DNA of 64,000 nucleotides. Origin: JAJYLM01 sp964547905 (GTDB lineage: Bacteria > JAMCPX01). A program made the translations under genes and the position numbers. Numbering within the stretch: the stretch's first letter is position 1; every line of letters starts with the position of its first letter. The notes beneath the pieces were generated by a model. The model did not search any database, was not told where the DNA came from, and saw only the letters and a list, made by a program, of their open reading frames with translations. Where the stretch lies: NCBI GenBank assembly GCA_964547905.1, contig CAZJPN010000040.1:62001-126000 (forward strand), read 5' to 3'. Positions 46,153 to 54,860 of this stretch are shown piece by piece.

Positions 46153-47295
46153 ATGCAATTTGATTTTACGGATGAACAGAAAATGATACAGGAAACAGCG
46201 AGGAATTTTGCCAACGGTGTTGTTAAGCCAAAGGCAAAAGAAATCGATCAAACAGGACAGTTCCCGGCGGATACGGTAAAAAAACTTGCAGAACTTGGAT
46301 TCATGGGCATGATGATTCCCTCCGAGTTCGGCGGGGCAGGTCTTGATGCGATATCTTATGTTATCGCAATGGAAGAAATATCGGCTGCATGTGCAAGTAC
46401 GGGTGTTATAATGTCGGTGAACAACTCTCTCGTTTGCGATCCTTTGATGAAGTACGGAAATGAGGAACAGAAAAAAGAGTATCTTACTCCTCTCGCTCGT
46501 GGTGAAAAGCTCGGGTGCTTTGCATTGTCAGAGCCGAATGCAGGTTCTGATGCCGCGCGACAGCAGACCACTGCTGTTCAAGACGGAGATTCTTTTGTAC
46601 TGAATGGAACTAAGAATTTTATAACAAATGGTAAAGAGGCTAACATAGCTATTGTGTTTGCGATGACAGATAAAACGAAAGGTCATAAAGGTATCAGCGC
46701 ATTCATTGTCCCTACGGATACAAAAGGCTTTACTATAAACAGGCTTGAACACAAACTCGGTATACGGGCATCATCAACAGCCCAGATTATGCTTGAGGAC
46801 ATGAGGCTTCCAAAGAAAAATCTTCTGGGTAATATAGGAGATGGATTTAAAATAGCTATGTCAACCCTCGACGGCGGCAGAATAGGTATTGCGTCTCAGG
46901 CACTTGGCATTGCAAGGGCTGCAATGGAAGAGGCCATTGAATTTGCTAAACAAAGAGAGGCTTTTGGTCAGCTTATCCACAACTTTGAAGCCATTCAATG
47001 GATGGTTGCCGATATGGCGACAAGGCTTGATTCGGCAAGGCTGCTCACCCTGCGTGCCGCATATCTCAAGGATAAGAAAACAAGGTTTACCAAGGAGGCT
47101 GCAATGGCAAAATTATTCGCAGCGGAGACAGCCATGTGGATAACAACAAAGGCAATACAGATCCACGGCGGCTATGGTTATACGACGGATTATCCGGTAG
47201 AGAGGCATTTCAGGGACGCAAAGATAACAGAAATATATGAGGGTACTTCAGAGATCCAGCGGCTTGTCATTGCAGCAAACATGTTTAAAGAGTGA
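46153..47295 (+). CDS. Short-chain acyl-CoA dehydrogenase
   Basis: FAD enzyme of 380 residues oxidising a short acyl-CoA, probably butyryl-CoA. It has the FALSEPNAGSD flavin/substrate motif, TNG near residue 154, and the C-terminal IHGGYGYTTDYPVERHFRDAKI and EIYEGTSEIQ motif with the catalytic Glu. I start at ATG 46153 with AAGGAG upstream; the frame extends upstream into a repeat. The electron acceptor would normally be ETF, whose genes are not in the window. Its neighbour hbd supports a butyryl-CoA role. Confidence 0.93.
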   Translation: MQFDFTDEQKMIQETARNFANGVVKPKAKEIDQTGQFPADTVKKLAELGFMGMMIPSEFGGAGLDAISYVIAMEEISAACASTGVIMSVNNSLVCDPLMKYGNEEQKKEYLTPLARGEKLGCFALSEPNAGSDAARQQTTAVQDGDSFVLNGTKNFITNGKEANIAIVFAMTDKTKGHKGISAFIVPTDTKGFTINRLEHKLGIRASSTAQIMLEDMRLPKKNLLGNIGDGFKIAMSTLDGGRIGIASQALGIARAAMEEAIEFAKQREAFGQLIHNFEAIQWMVADMATRLDSARLLTLRAAYLKDKKTRFTKEAAMAKLFAAETAMWITTKAIQIHGGYGYTTDYPVERHFRDAKITEIYEGTSEIQRLVIAANMFKE

Positions 47296-47306
47296 GATAA
47301 AAAATA

Positions 47307-48239
47307 ATGGGGAAAGATAATGGTTTGTCCGATACCATTGTTTTGAAAAATAAAGGTATTGGTATATTTGATTCCGGTATTGGCGGATTGACGGTCCTGA
47401 GAGAAATTAGAAAGCTGCTGCCGCATGAAGATATATTTTATCTCGGTGATACCGCACGTGTACCTTACGGCAACAGATCCAAGAATACGATCATCAAATA
47501 CTCTGTTCAGAACACGCATTTTCTTACAGAAATTGGCATAAAGCTTCTTGTCATTGCATGCAATACTTCGTCATCTGTTGCTATCAACGCTTTGCGGAAC
47601 AAATTTCCGGGGCTGCCGATTATCGGTGTCATAGAACCGGGCTCTGAACAGGCTGGTAGTGTGACAAAGACCGGAAGGGTAGGTGTTATCGGAACAAGGG
47701 CGACTATCGCAAGCGGTTCATACAGGTCTGCCCTCCATCGATTGGATCACGGTATAAAAGTTTTCCAACAGGCGTGTCCGTTGTTTGTTCCTGTTGTCGA
47801 GGAGGGCATGCATAGGACACAGTTTGCTCACGACATCGCACGGCATTATTTGTTGAATTTTAAAAAGCACGATATAGATACCCTCATACTGGGATGTACA
47901 CATTATCCGCTTCTTTCACCCGTGATACAAAGGGTCGTTGGAAGTAAAGTAAAACTCATAAATTCAGGGCAGGCTGTTGCCACAAAGGTTTATGAATATT
48001 TGTCTAAATTCAATCTACTAAATGCTACAGACAAATCCCCCGATCCAAGCCCAGCTTGGGTACTCCCCACCTTTCCTAAAGGGGGGATAGGGGGGATTAT
48101 TACACGTACTCCAAGTAAGGGAAGTGTAAAATTCTTTGTGACCGATGCGCCATTGCAGTTTAAAAAGATAGGTAGGCTACTTCTTTCACATGATATTGGT
48201 AATAATATCCATAAAGTGGTATTAAAAGATTATGAGTAA
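47307..48239 (+). CDS. murI: Glutamate racemase with repeat-derived insertion
   Basis: Makes D-glutamate for peptidoglycan. GIFDSGIGGLTVLREI (near residue 18), the GDTARVPYGNRS motif and the catalytic cysteines in ACNTSS and GCTHYPLL are present. At 310 residues it is longer than usual by about 25-40. Residues about 242-265 (Pro/Gly-rich) are encoded by a GC-rich repeat at 48031-48100 whose ends match an intergenic copy at 51352-51392. The insertion is in frame, in a surface linker before the last helices, so the enzyme is probably active. Confidence 0.92.
   Translation: MGKDNGLSDTIVLKNKGIGIFDSGIGGLTVLREIRKLLPHEDIFYLGDTARVPYGNRSKNTIIKYSVQNTHFLTEIGIKLLVIACNTSSSVAINALRNKFPGLPIIGVIEPGSEQAGSVTKTGRVGVIGTRATIASGSYRSALHRLDHGIKVFQQACPLFVPVVEEGMHRTQFAHDIARHYLLNFKKHDIDTLILGCTHYPLLSPVIQRVVGSKVKLINSGQAVATKVYEYLSKFNLLNATDKSPDPSPAWVLPTFPKGGIGGIITRTPSKGSVKFFVTDAPLQFKKIGRLLLSHDIGNNIHKVVLKDYE
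48031..48100. repeat. GC-rich repeat inserted in murI
   Basis: It begins ACAAATCCCC and ends TAGGGGGGATTA, the same ends as the 41-bp copy at 51352-51392. The middle carries an extra palindrome (AAGCCCAGCTTGGG). It is read through in the murI frame. Confidence 0.65.
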
Positions 48240-48771
48240 AAAAACATACCAAAAATATATTATAGGTGTTCTTGCCATACTGTTCATAGTGGCAGGATAT
48301 ATGATTTACATAACCTATATAAAACCTATTCCGATAACTGTAAAGCCACTGCCTGCAAAAGAATTGGTAACATTGTATTTTTACAATCCGGATACAGATA
48401 CACTGGAGCCTGAACAAAGAACCATTGTTCAGACAACTGGTGTATTGGAAACGTGCAGTGCAATTATAGGTGAACTCGAACGCGGCTCCAATATAGGGCT
48501 TACAACCCCGATTCCGGTTGATGTGAAAGTAAATGATGCAAGTCTTCAATCGAATGGAATATTATTTATAGATCTGAGTAAAAACCTTATAAGCGAAACG
48601 CCGGAAGGCTCGTCGGCTGAGATCACCGCCATTTACTCAATTGTAAATTCCATTGCTAAGAATATAAATGGTGTAAAGGCAGTGCAGATTACCATTGATG
48701 GAAAACTCCTTCAGACACTTGAAACCCACATTGAGATCGACCAGCCGATAGTACCCGACTATACGAAATAA
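48232..48771 (+). CDS. GerMN-domain membrane-anchored protein
   Basis: A 179-residue protein with one N-terminal transmembrane helix (about 9-30) and a GerMN domain (about 45-165), with LVTLYFYNPDTDTL and the SSAEITAIYSIVNSIAKN segment. GerMN domains occur in sporulation and cell-envelope proteins. In this Gram-negative context, next to murI, an envelope role is likely but undefined. It overlaps murI by 8 bases. Confidence 0.85.
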   Translation: MSKKTYQKYIIGVLAILFIVAGYMIYITYIKPIPITVKPLPAKELVTLYFYNPDTDTLEPEQRTIVQTTGVLETCSAIIGELERGSNIGLTTPIPVDVKVNDASLQSNGILFIDLSKNLISETPEGSSAEITAIYSIVNSIAKNINGVKAVQITIDGKLLQTLETHIEIDQPIVPDYTK

Positions 48772-48777
48772 TCGGTA

Positions 48778-48796
48778 AGAATTGCTCAGCAATTCT
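48778..48796. other. 19-bp perfect palindrome before tRNA promoter
   Basis: AGAATTGCT, C, AGCAATTCT. It follows the GerMN gene by 6 bases and precedes the tRNA promoter. With only one loop base and no T-run it is a poor intrinsic terminator and may be a protein site. Confidence 0.4.
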
Positions 48797-48806
48797 GAGT
48801 TATTGC

Positions 48807-48834
48807 TTGACAAATTGCAATAAGGGTCTATACT
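48807..48834 (+). promoter_or_regulatory. Promoter of tRNA-fMet
   Basis: Perfect TTGACA (48807-48812), 16-base spacer, TATACT (48829-48834); transcription would start a few bases before the tRNA at 48847. Confidence 0.75.
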
Positions 48835-48846
48835 TAAAATTCTCAA

Positions 48847-48926
<80 letters not shown>

Positions 48927-49013
48927 TCAATTCAAAGAGTGTCTCCCTATCTAATAGGTCGTACGATTAGGCAAGAAATAAACAGGATTGGTCTACCTTT
49001 TTTATCCTTTATG

Positions 49014-49034
49014 GATATACTATTATAGTATATC
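49014..49034. promoter_or_regulatory. Operator-like palindrome before the first aldo-keto reductase
   Basis: GATATACTA (49014-49022), TTA, TAGTATATC (49026-49034), 30 bases before the gene start. It could bind a dimeric repressor; no regulator gene is adjacent. Confidence 0.45.
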
Positions 49035-49064
49035 ATAACGAAGGGCTCAAGAAAGGAGATAGAT

Positions 49065-50054
49065 ATGGAGAAACGTATATTGGGAAAAAGCGGGCTTGAG
49101 GTTTCGGCTCTCGGACTCGGGTGCATGGGTATGAGCTTCGCCTATGGTCCGCCCGCAGACAAGCGGGAGATGATCTCCCTTATCCGTTCGGCTGTCGAAC
49201 GCGGGGTCACCTTTTTCGACACAGCGGAAGCGTACGGCCCGTTTACCAACGAAGAGCTTTTGGGGGAAGCGCTTGCTCCCTTCCGCGATCACGTGGTGAT
49301 AGCTACCAAATTCGGCTTCAAATTTGGTCCCGATGGAAAGCAAACAGGCCAGGACAGCCGGCCTGAGCACATCAGGCAGGTTGCCGAAGCATCTCTGAAG
49401 CGGCTCAAAGTCGATGCCATTGACCTGTTCTATCAACACCGTGTTGATACGAACGTGCCGATCGAAGACGTCGCTGGAACCGTACAAGATCTGATCAAGG
49501 AAGGTAAAGTGAAATACTTCGGTCTTTCCGAGGCTGGGGTGCAGACGATACGCCGCGCTCACGCTGTCCAGCTGGTCACTGCGGTACAGAGCGAATACTC
49601 GCTGTGGTGGAGACGCCCGGAACAGGAAGTGCTTCCGGCGCTTGAGGAGCTCGGGATCGGTTTCGTGCCCTTCAGTCCCCTCGGTAAAGGCTTTCTTACG
49701 GGAACGATCAATGAGAATACGAAATTCGACAAATCCGATTTCCGCACTACTGTTCCCCGCTTTACACCGGAAAACCGGAAAACGAATCAGGCTATGGTTG
49801 ACTTGCTTGCAAGGATTGGAAAACAGAAAAAGGCGACCCCTGCACAAATCGCACTCGCCTGGCTGCTTGCCCGCAAGCCGTGGATTGTTCCCATTCCGGG
49901 AACTACAAAGCTCCCGCGCCTGGAGGAGAACATCGGAGCGGCTGCAATCGAACTTACCTCCAACGACATCCGTGAGATCGAGGACGCCGCCTCGAAGATC
50001 GTAGTGCAGGGTGCGCGGTATCCTGAGGAGCTGGAGCGGAGGACGGGACTGTGA
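49065..50054 (+). CDS. Aldo-keto reductase (AKR13-like)
   Basis: NADPH-dependent carbonyl reductase of 329 residues in a TIM barrel. Catalytic residues sit in FDTAEAYG (Asp and Tyr, near 50-57), VIATKFGF (Lys, near 81) and DLFYQHRVD (His, near 125). The AKR cofactor motif PGTTKLPRLEENIGAA is near 285. A strong AAGGAG site precedes the ATG. The GC content is visibly higher than that of the neighbours (for example GC-rich third positions), a sign of recent transfer with the islet. The substrate is unknown. Confidence 0.93.
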   Translation: MEKRILGKSGLEVSALGLGCMGMSFAYGPPADKREMISLIRSAVERGVTFFDTAEAYGPFTNEELLGEALAPFRDHVVIATKFGFKFGPDGKQTGQDSRPEHIRQVAEASLKRLKVDAIDLFYQHRVDTNVPIEDVAGTVQDLIKEGKVKYFGLSEAGVQTIRRAHAVQLVTAVQSEYSLWWRRPEQEVLPALEELGIGFVPFSPLGKGFLTGTINENTKFDKSDFRTTVPRFTPENRKTNQAMVDLLARIGKQKKATPAQIALAWLLARKPWIVPIPGTTKLPRLEENIGAAAIELTSNDIREIEDAASKIVVQGARYPEELERRTGL

Positions 50055-50108
50055 GCGAATACTGTTGCCAGTCCGGAACGATAAAAGAAGGAATAGAGGA
50101 GGAGAACT

Positions 50109-50960
50109 ATGCAAAAGGTTGTATTAAATAATGGTGTGGAAATGCCCATATTAGGGTTTGGTGTCTTTCAGGTAACTGATGCCGAAGAATGCGAAAGAAG
50201 TGTAGATGAAGCCATACGCACCGGCTATCGCCTGATTGATACAGCGGCTTCTTATGGAAACGAAGAGGCGGTCGGCAAAGCAATCAAAAGAAGCGGTGTG
50301 CCAAGGGAGGAATTATTTGTTACCACGAAGCTTTGGATTCAGGATGCGGGGTATGAAAGCACAAAGAAGGCTTTTGAAAAATCGCTGAGGAGATTACAGT
50401 TGGATTATCTGGATCTGTACCTGATCCATCAACCGTTCGGCGATGTTTTCGGAGCATGGCGTGCTATGGAAGAGTTGTGCCAACAAGGCCGGATTAAGGC
50501 AATAGGCGTGAGCAACTTTCAACCGGATAGGATAATGGACTTGATGGTAAATAACAAAATAGTGCCTGCAGTGAATCAGATCGAAACGCATCCTTTCTGT
50601 CAGCAAATTGAAACCCAAAAATTCTTAAGAGCAAATAGTGTTCAGATTGAGGCATGGGCACCATTTGCCGAGGGTAAAAACAACATTTTCAAAAATGAAT
50701 TGCTGCTTTCTTTTGCCGGGAAATATAAGAAAACCGTTGCCCAGGTGATTCTGCACTGGTTGATACAAAGAGGAGTGATTGTCATTCCAAAATCGGTCCG
50801 CAAGGAAAGAATCATTGAAAACTTCAACATTTTTGATTTTGAACTGAGCCCCGAAGATATGGACGCCATGGTGGGGTTGGACAAAAAGGTCAGTAGCTTT
50901 TTCGACCATCGTGACCCGGAAATGGTGAAGTGGCTGTGCAGCAGAAAACTTGATATTTAA
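50109..50960 (+). CDS. Aldo-keto reductase (AKR5-like)
   Basis: A 283-residue reductase of the 2,5-diketogluconate/methylglyoxal reductase type. IDTAASYGNE (Asp and Tyr), FVTTKLW (Lys), DLYLIHQPFGD (His), GVSNFQ and the IPKSVRKERIIENFNIFDF cofactor motif are visible. GAGGAGG precedes the ATG. It follows the first reductase by 54 bases, so the two are probably one operon, but its base composition is closer to the host and the two proteins are only distantly related. Confidence 0.93.
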   Translation: MQKVVLNNGVEMPILGFGVFQVTDAEECERSVDEAIRTGYRLIDTAASYGNEEAVGKAIKRSGVPREELFVTTKLWIQDAGYESTKKAFEKSLRRLQLDYLDLYLIHQPFGDVFGAWRAMEELCQQGRIKAIGVSNFQPDRIMDLMVNNKIVPAVNQIETHPFCQQIETQKFLRANSVQIEAWAPFAEGKNNIFKNELLLSFAGKYKKTVAQVILHWLIQRGVIVIPKSVRKERIIENFNIFDFELSPEDMDAMVGLDKKVSSFFDHRDPEMVKWLCSRKLDI

Positions 50961-51016
50961 GATCACCGCTGTCCTGACCCGCGTAAACGGCCTTTCTAAA
51001 GTAAACGGAATACCTA

Positions 51017-51033
51017 TTAACCCGAAAAATGCA
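51017..51033 (+). repeat. Dispersed 17-bp repeat, copy 3
   Basis: TTAACCCGAAAAATGCA, exact match to copy 1. Similarity to copy 4 continues loosely on the 3' side for about 20 bases. Confidence 0.75.
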
Positions 51034-51226
51034 TTTGCAAAACTTGTCCTCATGAAAATGGGGAATGGGAATAGGGAAGTTTGGGTAATGAACGATAACC
51101 CTGCGTCTCCGCCAGAGGCCGATCTTCTCCAAAGGTGAATGAGCCTTTGGCTCAAGTCCTATGGCTGAAAATAAAGGTATTCTTCGAATATTCGACAAAG
51201 GAATTATACCGGGTAATAGTATATAA

Positions 51227-51320
51227 ACCCCGTTAGAAATGGTAACCTTTTAGAAGATAATTCTTAAATGAATTCAAAACCTATTACTCGAACTATAAAT
51301 CACAGAGTTTCTAACGGGGT
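51227..51320. mobile_element. MITE-like 94-bp inverted-repeat element
   Basis: Perfect 13-bp arms ACCCCGTTAGAAA (51227-51239) and TTTCTAACGGGGT (51308-51320) around an AT-rich 68-bp core without coding capacity. A clear target-site duplication is not visible. Confidence 0.5.
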
Positions 51321-51351
51321 AAACATGCAGAGGACATAAACCTCGTTTAAA

Positions 51352-51392
51352 ACAAATCCCCCCCTTTACTAAAGTGGGGGTAGGGGGGATTA
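51352..51392. repeat. GC-rich palindromic repeat
   Basis: Starts ACAAATCCCC, contains CCCCTTTACTAAAGTGGGG, ends TAGGGGGGATTA. Same ends as the insertion in murI (48031-48100). Confidence 0.7.
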
Positions 51393-51434
51393 CGGGTGGA
51401 TCGCAGGATTGAGTGAATGAACAAACTTTTCTCT

Positions 51435-51451
51435 TGCATTTTTCGGGTTAA
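51435..51451 (-). repeat. Dispersed 17-bp repeat, copy 4 (inverted)
   Basis: Reverse complement of TTAACCCGAAAAATGCA, facing copy 3 across about 400 bases. Confidence 0.75.
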
Positions 51452-51556
51452 GGGGTATCCTGTGGCTGTTCTGACTGGATGCATAGCTAAAAACCCACAT
51501 GGGTTTACAGGGAAATAGGCAAAAAAAGGGCCACTGGTCCATTAAAACCCGTGCTG

Positions 51557-52240
51557 TCAATGCTTTTTCATTCTGTCCATTATCATAATAACATCATCAT
51601 CCGTAAGGTCATACCAGTGCTCGTAGGCTTCTGCAACAGCGAAGTAAAGCGATGATCTGACATTAAGGCAGTAGAGTTCGTCTACTTCGTTCAGAACAAG
51701 CTCTATTGAGCTGCTTGAGCCCGTAGGAACTGCCGCTATTAGCATGGAAGGTTTTCTTCTTCTCAAAAACTTTATCGCAGAGAACATGGTGTAGCCTGAC
51801 GCAAGGCCATCATCCGTTATGATTACCGTCTTTTGGGAGATGTCTGGGAAAGGCTTATTGGACCTGAAAAGGCGATCCCTTTTCTTGAGCAGGTTCTCCG
51901 CCTTTTTTATCTGGTCTTCAATATCTTGCGATGTCAGCCCTGCCTGTTTTACAAGCTCCCGGTTGAACACAACCTCGCTATCGGGGTCTATCGCACCGAA
52001 TCCAGCCTCTGTGTTGTAGGGCAGCTGGATTTTGCGTACAACAACAAGCTCCATGTCAAGACCGAGCCTTTTAGCCACAATAGCACCCATGACAACACCG
52101 CCTGCAGGTATGGCCATTATCATAGCGTTGCTGCCCTTGTAGCCGGAGAGCATTTCTGCAAGCCTTCTACCGGCGTGCTCCCTATCCTTGAAAACATGGA
52201 TCCCGTCACGCAGCTTCCTATCCTCAAAAAGCCTTCCCAT
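51557..52240 (-). CDS. Phosphoribosyltransferase-domain protein
   Basis: A 227-residue protein of the COG1926-type PRTase family. The PRPP-binding loop VIITDDGLASGYTM is near residues 139-152, and IPAGGVVMG and VVRKIQLPYNTEAGFGAI are typical of the subfamily. The reaction is not known; relatives are annotated only as predicted phosphoribosyltransferases. GAGGGAG precedes the ATG. It lies 118 bases downstream of pabBC in the same direction. Confidence 0.88.
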   Translation of the reverse strand: MGRLFEDRKLRDGIHVFKDREHAGRRLAEMLSGYKGSNAMIMAIPAGGVVMGAIVAKRLGLDMELVVVRKIQLPYNTEAGFGAIDPDSEVVFNRELVKQAGLTSQDIEDQIKKAENLLKKRDRLFRSNKPFPDISQKTVIITDDGLASGYTMFSAIKFLRRRKPSMLIAAVPTGSSSSIELVLNEVDELYCLNVRSSLYFAVAEAYEHWYDLTDDDVIMIMDRMKKH

Positions 52241-52358
52241 TTTTCAGCGCTCCCTCTTATTCATGGTACACCTTTATAATTTTAATCCAGCCAATGGATT
52301 TTCCGTGTGTAACCTTATATGAAATAAGAGATGTTCATGCCTTTGGGTAATTTGCAAG

Positions 52359-54260
52359 TTATACATTCATAACCTTTACCCTTACAAGTCCCCTTACAGA
52401 ATTGCCCCAGTAAACTTCTTCAGCATGGTACAGGTCGTCTATTTTAAACACCCTCTCTATGCACATTTTACTTTTTATAAGCCTCTTCCTTAAGATGCCG
52501 GGTAGTAATCCGCAATTAATAGGCGGAGTATAAAGCTTTCCTTTCATCTGTATAAAAATATTGGCTCTTGAGCATTCTGTAATCTCGCTATTCTCATTAA
52601 AGAACACAATATCAAAGCAATTGCCCTTCTCGATACTCGAAGTTGCATTGTTATACCATGATCTGCATGTTGTTTTATGATAAAGATAAATATTCTTGCT
52701 GTCCACCGGGGAATCTGTAAGAAAAACAACCGGTTCACTCTTCAATGTATTCATATCTAAAGGAACATAATTATATCTGATACATCCTTGACTGTTCAAA
52801 AAAATCCTTACCTTATATTTTTTAATACCATTAAGCCTTGAACGTATCTTTGTAATGGTATTTTTTATTTCCTTTTCGGGATAGGTATAACCGAAAAAGA
52901 CTGCCGATTTTTTCAACCTTTCCAGATGCTCTTTGAGGTATACAAGCCGTCCTTTCCAGAGTATTGATTCAAAAATCTCAAAATCCGGGACATTCCTATC
53001 GGTTATAAATCTACACTTGGTTATGCACTCTTCCCACTCTCCTCTGGTCGAAGAATCCCAGACAATACCACTTCCTACATTGTAGATCCATCGCCGGTTA
53101 GTCTTGCCCTTCTGGAGGGTTCTTATCGGAACGCTGAAGACAGCCTTTCTTTTAGGCGCGATGTAACCTATTGCGCCACAGTATATGCCACGTCTTGCCT
53201 GTTCAAGAGACTTTATGATCTCCATTGTCCGTATTTTTGGTGCTCCGGTAACAGAGCCGGACGGAAAGATATGCCTGAAGATATCTTTAAATGCAACATC
53301 CTGTTTCAGTTTTGCTATGACGGTTGAAGTCATCTGATGAAGCGTTGGATGCGTTTCCACCTCAAAAAGCCTGACAGTCCTTACACTTCCAAATTCAGCT
53401 ATTTTCCCAAGGTCGTTACGGAGGAGGTCAACGATCATAACATTTTCGCTTCTACTCTTGGAATCGAGAGAGAGCCATCTTTTTATCGTTTCGTCCTCTT
53501 CATACCAGCGGCCGCGAGCTGCTGTGCCCTTCATCGGCTTTACCGTGATCTTCCTTCCCTGTAAACTGAAAAACAACTCAGGAGAAAATGAAAGGATACA
53601 GTCACTCCCCGTATCTATATATGCGCAGTACGGCGTTTTTTGATTTTTTCGCAGTAACGTATAAAGATCAAATGGGTCAAGAGAGCTATCCAGTAAAGCA
53701 TTGAATGAGAAGTTTACCTGAAAGGTATGACCATTTGAAAGCCAGTATTTTATCTTTCTTATCTTACCGGCGTATTCATTATAGCCTATATTGAAAGACA
53801 TGCTCATCTCAAGCGGTCCTTTTGGATTCGGTTTCCGCACCGGGTTAAAGGGATGTCTGTAATAATGCTTAATTTCAGGACACCATATATTGTGTGCATG
53901 ATCAAATCTGTAAGGTCTTTCAAACACACCCAGCCATACAAGATTTGAACCGCGTTCTCGAGATGGATGAGAGAAGACAGAGAATACCTTTTCCAGCCCG
54001 TAGGCTGCTTCATACGATATAAAACCGGCAATCCAGTATCTCTTTGACAATACATCCATCTCATCAAGAATATGTGGGACCTCTGCATAGTTATCCGTCT
54101 TTAAAATTTTGACTGGCTCTGTAAACAGATATGAATAACGATCTTTTGAGGAAGGTCGTGCGCTATCAAGCAAAACAACATGTTTTGCATCATGCAAAAC
54201 ATTCCGTAGTGATTCCATAAGTAGTGGTTTATAAGATATCATCATTTTATTTCCAAACAC
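52359..54260 (-). CDS. pabBC: Fused aminodeoxychorismate synthase I / ADC lyase
   Basis: A 633-residue fusion. Residues about 1-385 are PabB-like: FSPELFFSLQG, PMKGTAARG, the DLLRNDLGKIAEFGSV and IFPSGSVTGAPK motifs form the chorismate-binding site. Residues about 400-630 are PabC-like, a PLP fold-type IV domain, with FEIFESILWKG and EITECSRANIFIQ-type segments. Together they make p-aminobenzoate for folate. A glutaminase (PabA) is not seen. The first codon of the frame is GTG; ATG 54245 or 54242 may be the true start. Confidence 0.92.
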   Translation of the reverse strand: MFGNKMMISYKPLLMESLRNVLHDAKHVVLLDSARPSSKDRYSYLFTEPVKILKTDNYAEVPHILDEMDVLSKRYWIAGFISYEAAYGLEKVFSVFSHPSRERGSNLVWLGVFERPYRFDHAHNIWCPEIKHYYRHPFNPVRKPNPKGPLEMSMSFNIGYNEYAGKIRKIKYWLSNGHTFQVNFSFNALLDSSLDPFDLYTLLRKNQKTPYCAYIDTGSDCILSFSPELFFSLQGRKITVKPMKGTAARGRWYEEDETIKRWLSLDSKSRSENVMIVDLLRNDLGKIAEFGSVRTVRLFEVETHPTLHQMTSTVIAKLKQDVAFKDIFRHIFPSGSVTGAPKIRTMEIIKSLEQARRGIYCGAIGYIAPKRKAVFSVPIRTLQKGKTNRRWIYNVGSGIVWDSSTRGEWEECITKCRFITDRNVPDFEIFESILWKGRLVYLKEHLERLKKSAVFFGYTYPEKEIKNTITKIRSRLNGIKKYKVRIFLNSQGCIRYNYVPLDMNTLKSEPVVFLTDSPVDSKNIYLYHKTTCRSWYNNATSSIEKGNCFDIVFFNENSEITECSRANIFIQMKGKLYTPPINCGLLPGILRKRLIKSKMCIERVFKIDDLYHAEEVYWGNSVRGLVRVKVMNV

Positions 54261-54625
54261 ACTATCAGAGTAAAAGCAAACTCAGGGAAAGAGGAGAGCA
54301 GCCATTCAAACTGCGCCTGCCAGCTGCCATGAAAAGCACCAACCTCTAACACTCACGATATAATCAGATACAGCCAATCCCACCCGTAGCCAATTCATAT
54401 ATGGCCTTCATGAAGGCGATCTGCTCCAGATGGCTATATATCCCTGTATCGGCAGCAGATAAGGCATAGCTGATCGGTATGAGCATTACCGGAGGGATAT
54501 TCTATGGAGGGCAGACACTGGGTTGTCATCTGCAATTCCTAACTGAGAAGGCAATGCATATAGATTGATATTTATTTATACCTATAGTAACAATAATGGA
54601 ACACCATAATCAAAAGGAGGGGAAT
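54261..54625. other. Intergenic region between pabBC and the SWIB fragment
   Basis: About 365 bases without a supported gene. A minus-strand frame from about 54506 to 54363 has a hydrophobic, protein-like composition but no start or recognised similarity, and may be a gene remnant. Divergent promoters are expected here but no strong consensus was found. Confidence 0.4.
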
Positions 54626-54775
54626 ATGGCAGTAAAGAAAAAAGTGATTAAGAAAATAGTGACCAAGAAAAAGGTTACAAAATCGAAGAGGAAACCAAAT
54701 CCGGCATTCATGAAACCAATGAACATCAGTGAAGAACTGGCGGTAATAGTTGGGAGCAAGCCTATACTGGTTTAA
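54626..54775 (+). pseudogene. Truncated SWIB-domain protein
   Basis: A 49-residue frame with AAAGGAGGGG 4 bases before the ATG. It has a Lys/Thr/Val-rich N-terminal tail (residues 1-24) followed by KRKPNPAFMKPMNISEELAVIVG, the start of a bacterial SWIB/MDM2-like domain. The frame stops after KPILV, where intact proteins continue for about 50 residues. The rest of the domain is not found downstream. It may be a decayed gene or a short basic DNA-binding peptide; the strong ribosome site suggests it is still translated. Confidence 0.7.
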
Positions 54776-54860
54776 CACAGCTTTTGAATAACAGTTCTCA
54801 ACTTGCTGTTTGCTGTTTTTCAATTTGAAACTATGAAAAGATTGTTACAAGGAAGTTAAT

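Larger units (their letters stand above)
50961..51556. other. Repeat-rich intergenic region
   Basis: About 600 bases without a gene. It holds dispersed 17-bp repeats facing each other (51017-51033 and 51435-51451), a 94-bp element with 13-bp terminal inverted repeats (51227-51320) and a GC-rich repeat (51352-51392). It looks like an accumulation site of small repeats. Confidence 0.7.

Noticed and set aside
49047..50114. 355-residue antisense frame over the first aldo-keto reductase
   Set aside because: It is a by-product of the high GC content of the reductase; it lacks a ribosome site and resembles no protein, while the sense strand encodes a clear reductase.
54572..54823. 83-residue minus-strand frame opposite the SWIB fragment
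   Set aside because: The plus strand has a strong ribosome site and a recognisable SWIB start; the antisense frame is its shadow.
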